Below, piece after piece: positions 1-5,536 of a stretch of DNA of 5,536 nt. The notes below the pieces were generated by a model that was not told the DNA's origin, did not search any database, and worked only from the letters and a program-made list of their open reading frames with translations. Source of the DNA: Pseudomonadales bacterium (lineage in GTDB: Bacteria; Pseudomonadota; Gammaproteobacteria; Steroidobacterales; Steroidobacteraceae); NCBI GenBank assembly GCA_020442965.1, contig JAGRJB010000415.1:1-5536 (forward strand), given 5' to 3'. Each line of letters begins with the position of its first letter. The stretch's first letter is position 1. The position numbers were made by a program, and so were the translations under genes.

Positions 1-110
1 TCGACCTCAATGAAGCCAAACAGGCTCCCGTGGCTCACTTTGCGGGCGTAAATCTCGTAAACCTTGCCCTGATTGATGAACTGGATCTTGAAAATGTGAC
101 TGGCTGCCAT
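1..110 (-). CDS. DUF1820 family protein, N-terminal part (cut by left window edge)
   Basis: Reading the minus strand from an ATG at 108-110 gives 36 codons before the window ends. The protein begins MAASHIFKIQFINQGKVYEI and continues with a YARKVSHGSLFGFIEV-like stretch. I recognise this pattern (a short beta-strand start, NQGKVYE, then SxGxLFGFIEVE) as the N-terminus of DUF1820, a conserved gammaproteobacterial family of roughly 100 residues with no established function. About a third of the protein should be visible. The gene is divergent from the FHA gene at 196. A TATAAT box lies 35 bases upstream of the start, but the ribosome binding site is weak. The family call is from memory of the sequence pattern, and no biochemical role can be given. 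Confidence 0.82.
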   Translation of the reverse strand, partial: MAASHIFKIQFINQGKVYEIYARKVSHGSLFGFIEV

Positions 111-145
111 AGGATCCGAGGCCTTGATTGCTATTTTACCGTCTC

Positions 146-151
146 ATTATA
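146..151 (-). promoter_or_regulatory. Candidate -10 box for the DUF1820 gene
   Basis: The plus strand reads ATTATA, which is a perfect TATAAT on the minus strand, 35 bases before the DUF1820 ATG. This is a plausible distance for a sigma-70 promoter with a short leader. No good -35 hexamer lies 16-18 bases further upstream, and there is no extended -10 TG. The site therefore rests on the -10 box alone, although such a box is unlikely by chance in DNA this G+C-rich. Confidence 0.38.
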
Positions 152-182
152 CGGGCGACTGCGGGCAAGCCGGACAGCCCGC

Positions 183-187
183 GAGGG
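183..187 (+). promoter_or_regulatory. Ribosome binding site that sets the start of the FHA gene
   Basis: GAGGG lies 8 bases before the ATG at 196, an ideal Shine-Dalgarno position. It supports 196 rather than the upstream in-frame TTG at 124. The 24 residues that the longer start would add do not look like FHA-protein sequence. Confidence 0.7.
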
Positions 188-195
188 ACTATTTC

Positions 196-1446
196 ATGGC
201 GCTGCGGCTGCGTGTCGTCAGTGATCAACGCCGTTGGCTGGGAACGAAGAGCACGATTGTGTTCGGCGTCGCCGGCGGCAGCATCGGTCGGTCGACCGAG
301 AACGACTGGGTGCTTCCGGATCCTGAGCGCTATGTCTCGGGTCGTCACGCACGGGTGATCTTCAGCCAGGGCGGCTACTACCTCACCGACGTGAGCACGA
401 ACGGTACCTTCGTCAACGACCTGGAAGCGCCCGTCGGCCCACAGGCGCCGTACGAACTGAAGAACGGCGACGTGTTGCGCCTTGGCGAGTATCACATCGT
501 CGTCGCACTCGATGGCGCTACCGACTTCGCGCCCGATGACAGCGGCATGCTGGACACAGCGACTTCCGCTCGCCGGCGGCGTAGTTCCGACATCGATCTC
601 GGCGCATCATTGCAACTGGAGGCGTTGCTTGAACCCAGCCGCACCAGCGTCTCGGCGAGTGACCTGAAGCCTGTCAACGCGTTTGGCCAGGCGATTGCCA
701 GCCCCCGCCATGATGCCTCGCAACCTGCTGACGAAGCTGCCGCTGTCGCCCGCCGCATCTCGCGACTGGCGCGCGCCGCGGCCAAGCAACAGGCCGCCAC
801 CAGCAACCCGGGCGTCTACGACGTGCAGACCGGCTTGCAGACATTTTGTCGCGGCGCCGGCATCGATCCGACCCAACTACCACCCGACGCGCAGACGCGC
901 ATCCTGCATTTGGCGGGACAGTTGCTGCGCGAGTCGTTGTTGGGCCTCAAAGACAACGCATCGGCGCAGCGCAGCGTGCGCAACAGTTTTCGCATAACAA
1001 CCGACTCGAGCGAGACCGGCTCTCGCCCCTCACTCGAGCAAGGCACCGTGGAAGATCTTTTGCTGACCTTGTTGCGAGCGCATGAAGCACGCAAGCGCGA
1101 CGGCGTGCACTGGCTGCGCGAGACCTTTGCGACGGCACGTCAGCACGACAACGCAATGGTGGCCGCCATGCGCAGCGCCTTCGTCGAGTTTCTGTCGCGC
1201 CTCGATCCGGCCGACCTGACCGCGCGCTTCGAGCGGGCCGGCCGGCGCAAGTTGATCGGCAGCGGTAGTCAGAACTGGGAATTGTATGGCGAGTTTTATC
1301 GCAACCTCACTGAGATGCCGAAGCATGGCATGCCACATGTATTCATTGAGTCGTTCGCCATGCACTACAGCAAAGCTTTGACGGCGGCCCAAAAACCCGC
1401 ACCCGCCATGCGCACTGTTGGATCAGACGACGCGGAGCAAGCTTGA
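196..1446 (+). CDS. tagH: Type VI secretion system-associated FHA domain protein (TagH/Fha type)
   Basis: This 416-residue protein begins with a forkhead-associated domain at about residues 5-100. The key residues are visible: GRS at 31-33, SGRH at 48-51 and STNGTFVN at 67-74. In the family Arg32, Ser48 and Asn69 would contact a phosphothreonine. A Ser/Ala-rich linker of about 100 residues follows. The helical C-terminal half carries family signatures: an LQTFCRGAGID segment, a LEQGTVEDLL segment, then LDPADLTARFE near 336-346 and NWELYGEFY near 360-368. This arrangement matches the T6SS FHA family (TIGR03354-like; Fha1 of Pseudomonas aeruginosa is the studied member). In that system a Thr kinase/phosphatase pair controls secretion by phosphorylating an Fha partner, which binds in the cytoplasm. 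The start at 196 is chosen from the GAGGG ribosome site. No other T6SS gene is visible on either side, so partners cannot be named from this window. Confidence 0.88.
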   Translation: MALRLRVVSDQRRWLGTKSTIVFGVAGGSIGRSTENDWVLPDPERYVSGRHARVIFSQGGYYLTDVSTNGTFVNDLEAPVGPQAPYELKNGDVLRLGEYHIVVALDGATDFAPDDSGMLDTATSARRRRSSDIDLGASLQLEALLEPSRTSVSASDLKPVNAFGQAIASPRHDASQPADEAAAVARRISRLARAAAKQQAATSNPGVYDVQTGLQTFCRGAGIDPTQLPPDAQTRILHLAGQLLRESLLGLKDNASAQRSVRNSFRITTDSSETGSRPSLEQGTVEDLLLTLLRAHEARKRDGVHWLRETFATARQHDNAMVAAMRSAFVEFLSRLDPADLTARFERAGRRKLIGSGSQNWELYGEFYRNLTEMPKHGMPHVFIESFAMHYSKALTAAQKPAPAMRTVGSDDAEQA

Positions 1447-1537
1447 TGAGTCCGAGCGATTCAAAGTGAACCTGTCAGCAGGGGCTTGCTGGCACACGAC
1501 GAGCGACTGCCCGCGCAACACGTTCGAATCATCGTCC

Positions 1538-1574
1538 GGCTGAGCCAAGCGGAGTCTGCGGCGACGGCTCAGCC
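1538..1574 (+). terminator. Inverted repeat, possible transcription terminator after tagH
   Basis: GGCTGAGCC at 1538-1546 pairs perfectly with GGCTCAGCC at 1566-1574, giving a 9-bp G+C-rich stem with a 19-base loop. It lies about 90 bases after the FHA stop codon. No T-run follows, so it is not a classic intrinsic terminator. Each arm is also nearly self-complementary, so other folds are possible. Confidence 0.35.
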
Positions 1575-1595
1575 TGACAACCTGGCCAACTGCCC

Positions 1596-1617
1596 CTGGC
1601 ACTGCTCAGTTTGCCAG
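1596..1617 (-). terminator. Hairpin downstream of the 240-residue gene, possible terminator
   Basis: CTGGCA at 1596-1601 pairs with TGCCAG at 1612-1617 across a 10-base loop. An alternative fold uses CTGGC with GCCAG plus an inner ACT/AGT stem and a TT bulge. It lies 23 bases beyond the stop of the minus-strand gene, where a terminator would be expected. There is no U-tract on either strand, which keeps confidence low. Confidence 0.35.
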
Positions 1618-1640
1618 CGGTGCATCGGTTGAGGTCCGCG

Positions 1641-2363
1641 TCAGCGCCAGGGTTCGAACTCCACCAGATCGAACGATGCGGCCATGTAGCCGCCGACCGT
1701 TACCTTTACCAGTACGTAGCTGTCGGGCATGCACCACAGATCTTCTGTGGGGTGCTCTCGCTCCAGTGTCCCGGCCAGCAAAAACCGGTAGTGATCGCTC
1801 GCAAACGTGCCGGCGGGAACCGTGATCGTTTCGCGACCACAGTACTCGATATCCAATCCGATCTTTGCCAGCAACGGCCCGGAGCACCCGTCATGCTCGA
1901 GCGACGTCATCCACACGTCCGGCTGACGCTGGATCTTCTCGGATCGCTGGTGGTCGAAGCGCGGCAGATGCAGTACGTCACAGCTCAGCGGATGCGAACC
2001 CAGCGAGCGCGCCGGCTCCATGAGCGCGATACGTTGCGACAGTCGTCCGTGAACCGCGCTGTAGGATTCACATTCGATCTCGGTATCGGTAAAGCGCATC
2101 CAGCCCGCTCCGAGAAACTTGCCATTGGAATGCAGACGATTGTAACAATCGATCGGTCGATAGCGACTGTCAGTCGAATACGTCACTTCGCGCAGCACGC
2201 TGCGGGGCGCGACCACATCGGGCTCGATCTCGCATCGGGCCCGCAGTGTTCTCTGACCATCTTCGTGATGGGTCAGCGAAAACCATTCGCGGCCGAACTC
2301 GCGCCGCGAGCCCATTTGCTCCGTGGTGTAAACAATCTTGCCGCTAACAGTCTGGTGTGTCAT
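1641..2363 (-). CDS. Hypothetical protein, 240 residues, probably beta-rich, soluble
   Basis: I do not recognise this protein with confidence. It starts at an ATG (2361-2363) behind a weak GAGCGAAG ribosome site and ends in TGA. It has no signal peptide and no membrane segment, so it is probably cytoplasmic. The sequence alternates polar and hydrophobic residues in a way that suggests many beta strands. Near the end it has RETITVPAGTF (about 177-187), then HYRF and a long strand-rich tail. A VPAGTF turn followed by a hydrophobic strand is also seen in DUF3108-like beta-barrel proteins, so that fold is a possible but unproven relation. Codon choice is G/C-rich at third positions, as expected for a real gene here. 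The longer plus-strand frame opposite it (1611-2450) is judged a shadow. It lies 97 bases after the membrane protein gene and may be the last gene of that transcript or separate from it. Confidence 0.7.
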   Translation of the reverse strand: MTHQTVSGKIVYTTEQMGSRREFGREWFSLTHHEDGQRTLRARCEIEPDVVAPRSVLREVTYSTDSRYRPIDCYNRLHSNGKFLGAGWMRFTDTEIECESYSAVHGRLSQRIALMEPARSLGSHPLSCDVLHLPRFDHQRSEKIQRQPDVWMTSLEHDGCSGPLLAKIGLDIEYCGRETITVPAGTFASDHYRFLLAGTLEREHPTEDLWCMPDSYVLVKVTVGGYMAASFDLVEFEPWR

Positions 2364-2419
2364 CTTCGCTCAGAATACGCGATTGGTTACGCATGCGATC
2401 GTCGGTCGCGAACGAGTGA

Positions 2420-2437
2420 AGATGTTAGCCGACATCT
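2420..2437 (-). repeat. Small perfect inverted repeat between the membrane gene and the 240-residue gene
   Basis: AGATGT at 2420-2425 and ACATCT at 2432-2437 form a 6-bp stem with a 6-base loop. It lies in the 97-base gap (2364-2460) between two minus-strand genes. It could be a weak mRNA hairpin, or a half-site pair for a regulator acting on the gene at 2363. The stem is A+T-rich and no U-run follows, so a strong terminator is unlikely. Confidence 0.3.
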
Positions 2438-2460
2438 GGGCAACGACTGAACTGCGCCCC

Positions 2461-3123
2461 TCAGAAGGGCTTGCCGACGCTCAGCGCCACCATGGCGCCA
2501 ATCAGCACCCACAGTCCGATCAGTACCGCCGTCGCCCGCCAGTATCCCTGGCGGATCGTGTTCTCCCGGGCATCGTTGGAGCCCTTCTCCGCCACTTCCT
2601 GCCACGCCCGGAAGAATGCCATGAGGGCAACGCGGATTCCGACGCCGGCCAGGAACACCCCACCGAACAGCGCCAGTTTCAGGGTTAGCCAACCGGGAAC
2701 GAACATGAAACCACCGGCCGCAGCCCCGGAAACCCCGAGCAGTATCACGCCGGCCGCCACCCACAGCGCCAGGTCGATGGTGTCAAGCAGGGGACCCGAA
2801 GGCGAATGGCGCCGACGGTAAACCAACTCCAGGAGGACGATCCAAGCGACCGCCAACGCCGCTGCCACCCAAACGATCGGTTCGCCGATGGGTAGGTAGC
2901 CCTTCAGGGACGCCAGGGAGACGCCCAGGGCGAGCTGCAGCACCAGGGCGTAGCGCACGTGCTGGTCCACGTGCATGACGTGTTCCATGAGCCGGTTTCG
3001 CTCGGGGAAGGGCATCCCCCGGGACCAGGAGACGTACCGGTACGTGGCGTTGATGACGAGGTCAGCCCCTAGCCAGTACCCCAGCACCACGACGTGGGCC
3101 ACCAGCAGCACGTGCGCCAACAT
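2461..3123 (-). CDS. Multi-pass inner-membrane protein, CopD-like in appearance, function unknown
   Basis: This 220-residue protein has about five or six hydrophobic segments: roughly 4-24, 57-73, 83-101, 116-138, 145-165 and 195-215. The first helix contains two histidines (4 and 10) and the stretch YWLGADL. The following loop is rich in charged and histidine residues, with EHVMHVDQHVR giving His48, His51 and His55, close to the start of the second helix. Histidines placed like this often bind haem or metal in cytochrome b- and CopD-like membrane proteins, but that role is inferred. The start is well supported by GGGGAG 8 bases upstream. It lies 25 bases after the small hypothetical gene on the same strand and downstream of the formate dehydrogenase genes, so it may share their transcript. 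A quinone- or haem-linked partner of formate oxidation is possible, but so is an unrelated passenger. Confidence 0.82.
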   Translation of the reverse strand: MLAHVLLVAHVVVLGYWLGADLVINATYRYVSWSRGMPFPERNRLMEHVMHVDQHVRYALVLQLALGVSLASLKGYLPIGEPIVWVAAALAVAWIVLLELVYRRRHSPSGPLLDTIDLALWVAAGVILLGVSGAAAGGFMFVPGWLTLKLALFGGVFLAGVGIRVALMAFFRAWQEVAEKGSNDARENTIRQGYWRATAVLIGLWVLIGAMVALSVGKPF

Positions 3124-3131
3124 GGCCTTTT

Positions 3132-3137
3132 CTCCCC
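3132..3137 (-). promoter_or_regulatory. Strong ribosome binding site of the membrane protein gene
   Basis: The minus strand reads GGGGAG, 8 bases before the ATG at 3121-3123. It fixes the start of the membrane protein gene and is the clearest Shine-Dalgarno site on this strand in the window. Confidence 0.7.
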
Positions 3138-3148
3138 GTTAGCAGGTT

Positions 3149-3472
3149 TCAGCAACAAGGCGCCCACTCTACCTCGGGAAGCTCGCTGGGGCTAACGATC
3201 CAGTTGCTTCGTACCCTGTCCCCGTCGATAGTCCACGAGCGCCTTACCGGCAGGAACAGCGCTTCGCGAGGAATGCCCTCGAGCGTCAGTGACGCCTCGG
3301 TAATCACTCGCTCGAGTTCCTCGAGGCGCGCGAACGCGACCGATAATTCTGAGTAGGTCACGAATTTGATGACTAGCCGATCCGTGAGGCTCGCGGTTAC
3401 GCCAAGCGACGCACTCGGCCTTTGCGGCCGCGTCGCGTTGGCCGCGGACCACGTCCCCGCGCGGCGAGCCAT
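3149..3472 (-). CDS. Small hypothetical protein, 107 residues or fewer
   Basis: I do not recognise this protein. The open frame fills the gap between fdsD and the membrane protein gene, on the same strand, 31 and 25 bases from them. Two parts look different. Residues 1-32 from the ATG at 3470-3472 are Ala/Arg/Ser/Thr-rich with no clear structure. From about residue 33 the sequence becomes protein-like, with a predicted helix FARLEELERVITEASL, then an RRSWTIDGDRVRSNW strand-turn-strand, and it ends with two cysteines. No ribosome site is seen before the ATG. The real start may be further in, for example a GTG at 3359-3361, although that also lacks a good ribosome site. No signal peptide or membrane segment is visible. 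Position and composition support a real gene, but the start is uncertain and a non-coding spacer cannot be ruled out. Confidence 0.5.
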   Translation of the reverse strand: MARRAGTWSAANATRPQRPSASLGVTASLTDRLVIKFVTYSELSVAFARLEELERVITEASLTLEGIPREALFLPVRRSWTIDGDRVRSNWIVSPSELPEVEWAPCC

Positions 3473-3503
3473 CAGCGAAAGGAATCAGACACTCGCGACG
3501 CAG

Positions 3504-3707
3504 CTACAGACTTGCGACTGCCTGCAGCGCCGCGGGCGCGAGCCCGGCGCCACCGGCCTCGACATGCGCGACGATCGCCTTTCGCATGCGTGGGTCCCAG
3601 TATTTGCGCAGGTGATCGGCAATGCTGCTCGCGGCCTGTGCTTCGCCTTCGTGGGCGAAGAAGCTCGCGATCTGATTGATCATGCTGACCAGTGCTTCAA
3701 CTTGCAT
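3504..3707 (-). CDS. fdsD: Formate dehydrogenase delta subunit
   Basis: This 67-residue protein matches the small FdsD family. It has LVSMINQIASFF near the start, then the hallmark IADHLRKYWDPRMR at about 29-42, and a GGAGLAPAAL segment near the end. The family is encoded at the 3' end of soluble NAD-dependent formate dehydrogenase operons. It has no cofactor motifs and is thought to help assembly or stability of the enzyme. The size is at the short end for the family. The gene starts 8 bases after the fdhD stop. An AGGGT sequence 5 bases before the ATG overlaps the fdhD stop region, so the two are very likely translated from one message. Confidence 0.93.
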   Translation of the reverse strand: MQVEALVSMINQIASFFAHEGEAQAASSIADHLRKYWDPRMRKAIVAHVEAGGAGLAPAALQAVASL

Positions 3708-3715
3708 ACGGCACC

Positions 3716-4552
3716 CTAGGCTGTCACGCGAGCGCCGTGCGTGAACACTTCAAAGCCGTCCGCACGCGCAACACCAACGAGCGTCATACCAGCGGCTTCA
3801 GCCGTCCGGATAGCAAGTGCCGTCGGCGCCGACACCGCCGCAACGATTGGTGCCCCCATGACAGCTGCCTTCTGCACCAGCTCGATCGACACACGACTCG
3901 TCAGCAGCACCACGCCCGACCGAGCACTGATCGCCATCCGGGCCAATGCACCCGCCAGCTTGTCCAACGCATTGTGACGGCCCACGTCCTCCCGAACGGC
4001 GACAATTCCCTCTCCCGCCGTCCAGAACGCCGCAGCGTGTACCGCAGAAGTCTGCTGATTCATCGTCTGCAACTTTCGGAGAGCAGACATCGCACTCACG
4101 AGCTGCTGAAATCCAATGGTGAGATCCGCGCTGACCGGCGGCACAACGCGCATGGCCTGCTCCAGACTCTCAACCCCGCACAATCCGCAACCACTCGGAC
4201 CCGCCATGCGTCGGCGCCGCTCACGCAACGACTGCTCGAACGCCACGTCGACAGTCATGCGCAACTCGATTCCCAGTTCCACCGCCACGACCTCAAGAGC
4301 CAGAATGTCGGTCGCGCGATCACAAATTCGCTCCGCCAGGCTGAATCCCACGGCGAAATCCTCGAGCTCCGCAGGCGTGGCCATCATCACGGCATAGGTC
4401 GTGTGGTTATAGCTGAAGGCGATCGCGGTCTCCTCAGGGATCGGTCGATTGGCTTGACTGCTCGAACCCGCCCGCCACACGGACCGGCTGAGTTCGACCA
4501 CAGGCAGCGGCACAGACAACGGATCCGACACTGGTCTACTCAATGCATTCAC
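3716..4552 (-). CDS. fdhD: FdhD, sulfurtransferase that activates formate dehydrogenase
   Basis: This 278-residue protein has the same length as Escherichia coli FdhD (about 277). FdhD takes sulfur from the cysteine desulfurase IscS and passes it to the molybdenum bis-guanine-dinucleotide cofactor, which formate dehydrogenase needs for activity. Visible signatures are EETAIAF near 40-46, GPSGCGLCGVESLE at 118-131 with the sulfur-relay pair Cys122 and Cys125, REDVGRHNALDK at 187-198, SRVSIELVQKAA and APTALAI. It ends with a GxTLVGVARADGFEVFTH segment. All key residues are intact. The start is a GTG (4550-4552) directly abutting the TGA of the catalytic subunit gene with no spacer. Only a poor ribosome site precedes it, which suggests translational coupling. 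In fds operons this gene is called fdsC. Confidence 0.95.
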   Translation of the reverse strand: MNALSRPVSDPLSVPLPVVELSRSVWRAGSSSQANRPIPEETAIAFSYNHTTYAVMMATPAELEDFAVGFSLAERICDRATDILALEVVAVELGIELRMTVDVAFEQSLRERRRRMAGPSGCGLCGVESLEQAMRVVPPVSADLTIGFQQLVSAMSALRKLQTMNQQTSAVHAAAFWTAGEGIVAVREDVGRHNALDKLAGALARMAISARSGVVLLTSRVSIELVQKAAVMGAPIVAAVSAPTALAIRTAEAAGMTLVGVARADGFEVFTHGARVTA

Positions 4553-5536
4553 TCAGGACGTGGCCAGTTGCTTCTGCTGCGCCACCAACTTCCGGTGCCG
4601 AAGTTGCCACTCCGATGGCTTGCTCACTTTGGTGGCCTGCACCGCCGTCACTTTGTACTCCGGACAGTTGGTAGCCCAGTCCGAGCTATCGGTGGTCACG
4701 ACATTGGCGCCGGAATCTGGAAAATGAAACGTTGTATAGACGACGCCCGGTGGTACGCGACCAGTCACATCGGCACGCAACACAGTTTCTCCCGCACGGC
4801 TGCCGATACCCACCCAGTCGCCCGGCGCGATGCCCCGATTCTCCGCATCATGCGGATTGATCTCGAGCAGATCTTCCGCATACCAGGACAGGTTCTCGGT
4901 GCGGCGCGTCTGCGCACCGACATTGTATTGACTTAGAATTCTGCCTGTCGTTAGTAGCAGCGGATAGCGTGCGGTCACACGCTCGCTGCTGCCGACATAC
5001 TCGGTGACATAGAACCTGCCCTTACCGCGGATGAACGAGTCGACGTGGAGTGTGGGCGTACCGTCGGGTGCCGCCGCGTTGCAGGGCCATTGGATACTAC
5101 CCAACCGATCCAGCTTTTCGTAGGTCACGCCGGCGAACGTCGGTGTCAGCCTGGCAATCTCCGCCATGATCTGCGACGGATGCTCGTAGTGCATGGTATA
5201 TCCCAGCGCATTGGCGAGCGCCATGGTGATCTGCCAGTCGGCAAGACCCGCCAAAGGCTCCATCACCTTTCGCACCCGCGAAATGCGGCGCTCGGCGTTC
5301 GTGAACGTGCCGTCCTTCTCGAGAAACGACGAACCCGGCAGAAACACATGTGCGTAGAGCGCCGTCTCGTTCAGGAACAAGTCCTGCACCACTACGCACT
5401 CCATGGCCGAGAGCGCTGCGGCGATGTGTTGCGTGTTCGGATCAGACTGCGCCATGTCCTCGCCCTGGATGTACATCCCGCGAAAACTGCCATCGAGCGC
5501 CGCCTCGAACATGTTGGGAATGCGCAAGCCCGGCTC
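4553..5536 (-). CDS. fdsA: Formate dehydrogenase catalytic (alpha) subunit, C-terminal part (cut by right window edge)
   Basis: The visible 327 residues are the C-terminal third of a molybdopterin oxidoreductase; full proteins of this type have about 900-960 residues. The enzyme oxidises formate to CO2 in the cytoplasm and, with its partner subunits, passes electrons to NAD+. Visible signatures are RGMYIQGEDMAQSDPN near the edge, CVVVQDLFLNETALYAHVFL, and SSFLEKDGTFTNAERRI (5285-5311 covers its GTFTNAERR). Then comes the molybdopterin dinucleotide-binding domain, from YPLLLTTGRILSQYN to about residue 305, including LEINPHDAENRGIAPGDWV and TTFHFP. The frame stays open to the right edge, beginning with Glu-Pro-Gly-Leu, so the TTG at 5525-5527 is an internal leucine and not a start. 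The active-site residue, iron-sulfur domains and true start lie outside the window. Neighbouring fdhD and fdsD favour the soluble FdsA type over FdhF or FdnG. Confidence 0.95.
   Translation of the reverse strand, partial: EPGLRIPNMFEAALDGSFRGMYIQGEDMAQSDPNTQHIAAALSAMECVVVQDLFLNETALYAHVFLPGSSFLEKDGTFTNAERRISRVRKVMEPLAGLADWQITMALANALGYTMHYEHPSQIMAEIARLTPTFAGVTYEKLDRLGSIQWPCNAAAPDGTPTLHVDSFIRGKGRFYVTEYVGSSERVTARYPLLLTTGRILSQYNVGAQTRRTENLSWYAEDLLEINPHDAENRGIAPGDWVGIGSRAGETVLRADVTGRVPPGVVYTTFHFPDSGANVVTTDSSDWATNCPEYKVTAVQATKVSKPSEWQLRHRKLVAQQKQLATS

Larger units (their letters stand above)
1447..1640. other. Gene-free convergent intergenic region with inverted repeats
   Basis: These 194 bases separate the plus-strand FHA gene from the minus-strand gene ending at 1641. 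I see no convincing ORF. The only start near the FHA stop is an ATG overlapping it at 1446, and it closes after seven codons. The stretch holds three inverted repeats (1476-1491, 1538-1574, 1596-1617), which may terminate transcription from one or both sides. Confidence 0.6.

Noticed and set aside
124..195. Longer start for the FHA protein at the TTG at 124
   Set aside because: The added residues do not look like FHA sequence, and a well-placed GAGGG ribosome site supports the ATG at 196.
289..298. Palindrome CGGTCGACCG as a possible operator
   Set aside because: It lies inside the FHA coding region, encodes conserved-domain residues, and such short palindromes are common in G+C-rich DNA.
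1611..2450. Plus-strand open frame of 279 residues opposite the 240-residue gene
   Set aside because: It is longer than the gene it overlaps, but it is Arg/His/Gln-rich with no domain pattern, as expected of an antisense shadow in G+C-rich DNA. The minus frame has better codon choice, a plausible fold pattern and fits the run of minus-strand genes.
3366..3719. Plus-strand open frame of 117 residues opposite fdsD
   Set aside because: It overlaps the clearly recognised delta subunit in antisense and resembles no known protein.
3692..4936. Plus-strand open frame of 414 residues opposite fdhD and the end of fdsA
   Set aside because: It lies wholly opposite two certain genes, and its Arg/His/Ser-rich sequence shows no recognisable domain.
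5525..5527. TTG as the start codon of the formate dehydrogenase gene
   Set aside because: The frame stays open to the right edge, and the visible protein begins in the middle of the catalytic subunit, so this codon is an internal leucine.

Overview
The window is about 60-65% G+C and densely coded, with bacterial gene structure throughout. The organism is most likely a gammaproteobacterium. The evidence is the start of a DUF1820 gene (a small family typical of that class), a type VI secretion (T6SS) FHA protein, and a soluble NAD-type formate dehydrogenase cluster. Anything finer, such as a Steroidobacter- or Nevskia-like lineage, would be a guess.

Layout, left to right: (1) 1-110, minus strand: the first 36 codons of a DUF1820 protein, running off the left edge. 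(2) 111-195: a short divergent intergenic stretch with a TATAAT box on the minus strand and a good ribosome binding site on the plus strand. (3) 196-1446, plus strand: a complete TagH-type FHA protein, the only plus-strand gene and the only T6SS gene visible. (4) 1447-1640: a gene-free convergent stretch with several inverted repeats and no U-tract. (5) 1641-2363, minus: an unrecognised 240-residue soluble protein, probably beta-rich. (6) 2461-3123, minus: a 220-residue multi-pass membrane protein with a histidine-rich first loop. (7) 3149-3472, minus: a small hypothetical protein. (8) 3504-5536, minus: fdsD, fdhD and the C-terminal third of the formate dehydrogenase catalytic subunit, which runs off the right edge.

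The right half reads as a formate oxidation operon transcribed right to left in the order catalytic subunit, FdhD, delta subunit. This matches the 3' end of known fdsGBACD operons. The catalytic subunit oxidises formate at a molybdenum (or tungsten) bis-pterin centre. FdhD supplies the sulfur ligand that activates the centre. The delta subunit is a small accessory protein. The small hypothetical gene and the membrane protein gene follow on the same strand with gaps of 31 and 25 bases, so they may be co-transcribed with the formate genes, though no known role links them. The 240-residue gene lies 97 bases further on and could be separate.

I found no tRNA, rRNA, insertion sequence, CRISPR array or clear sign of recent transfer. 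No obviously new multi-gene system is visible. The points most worth a second look are the two unassigned genes behind fdsD, the isolated tagH, and the unrecognised 240-residue protein.
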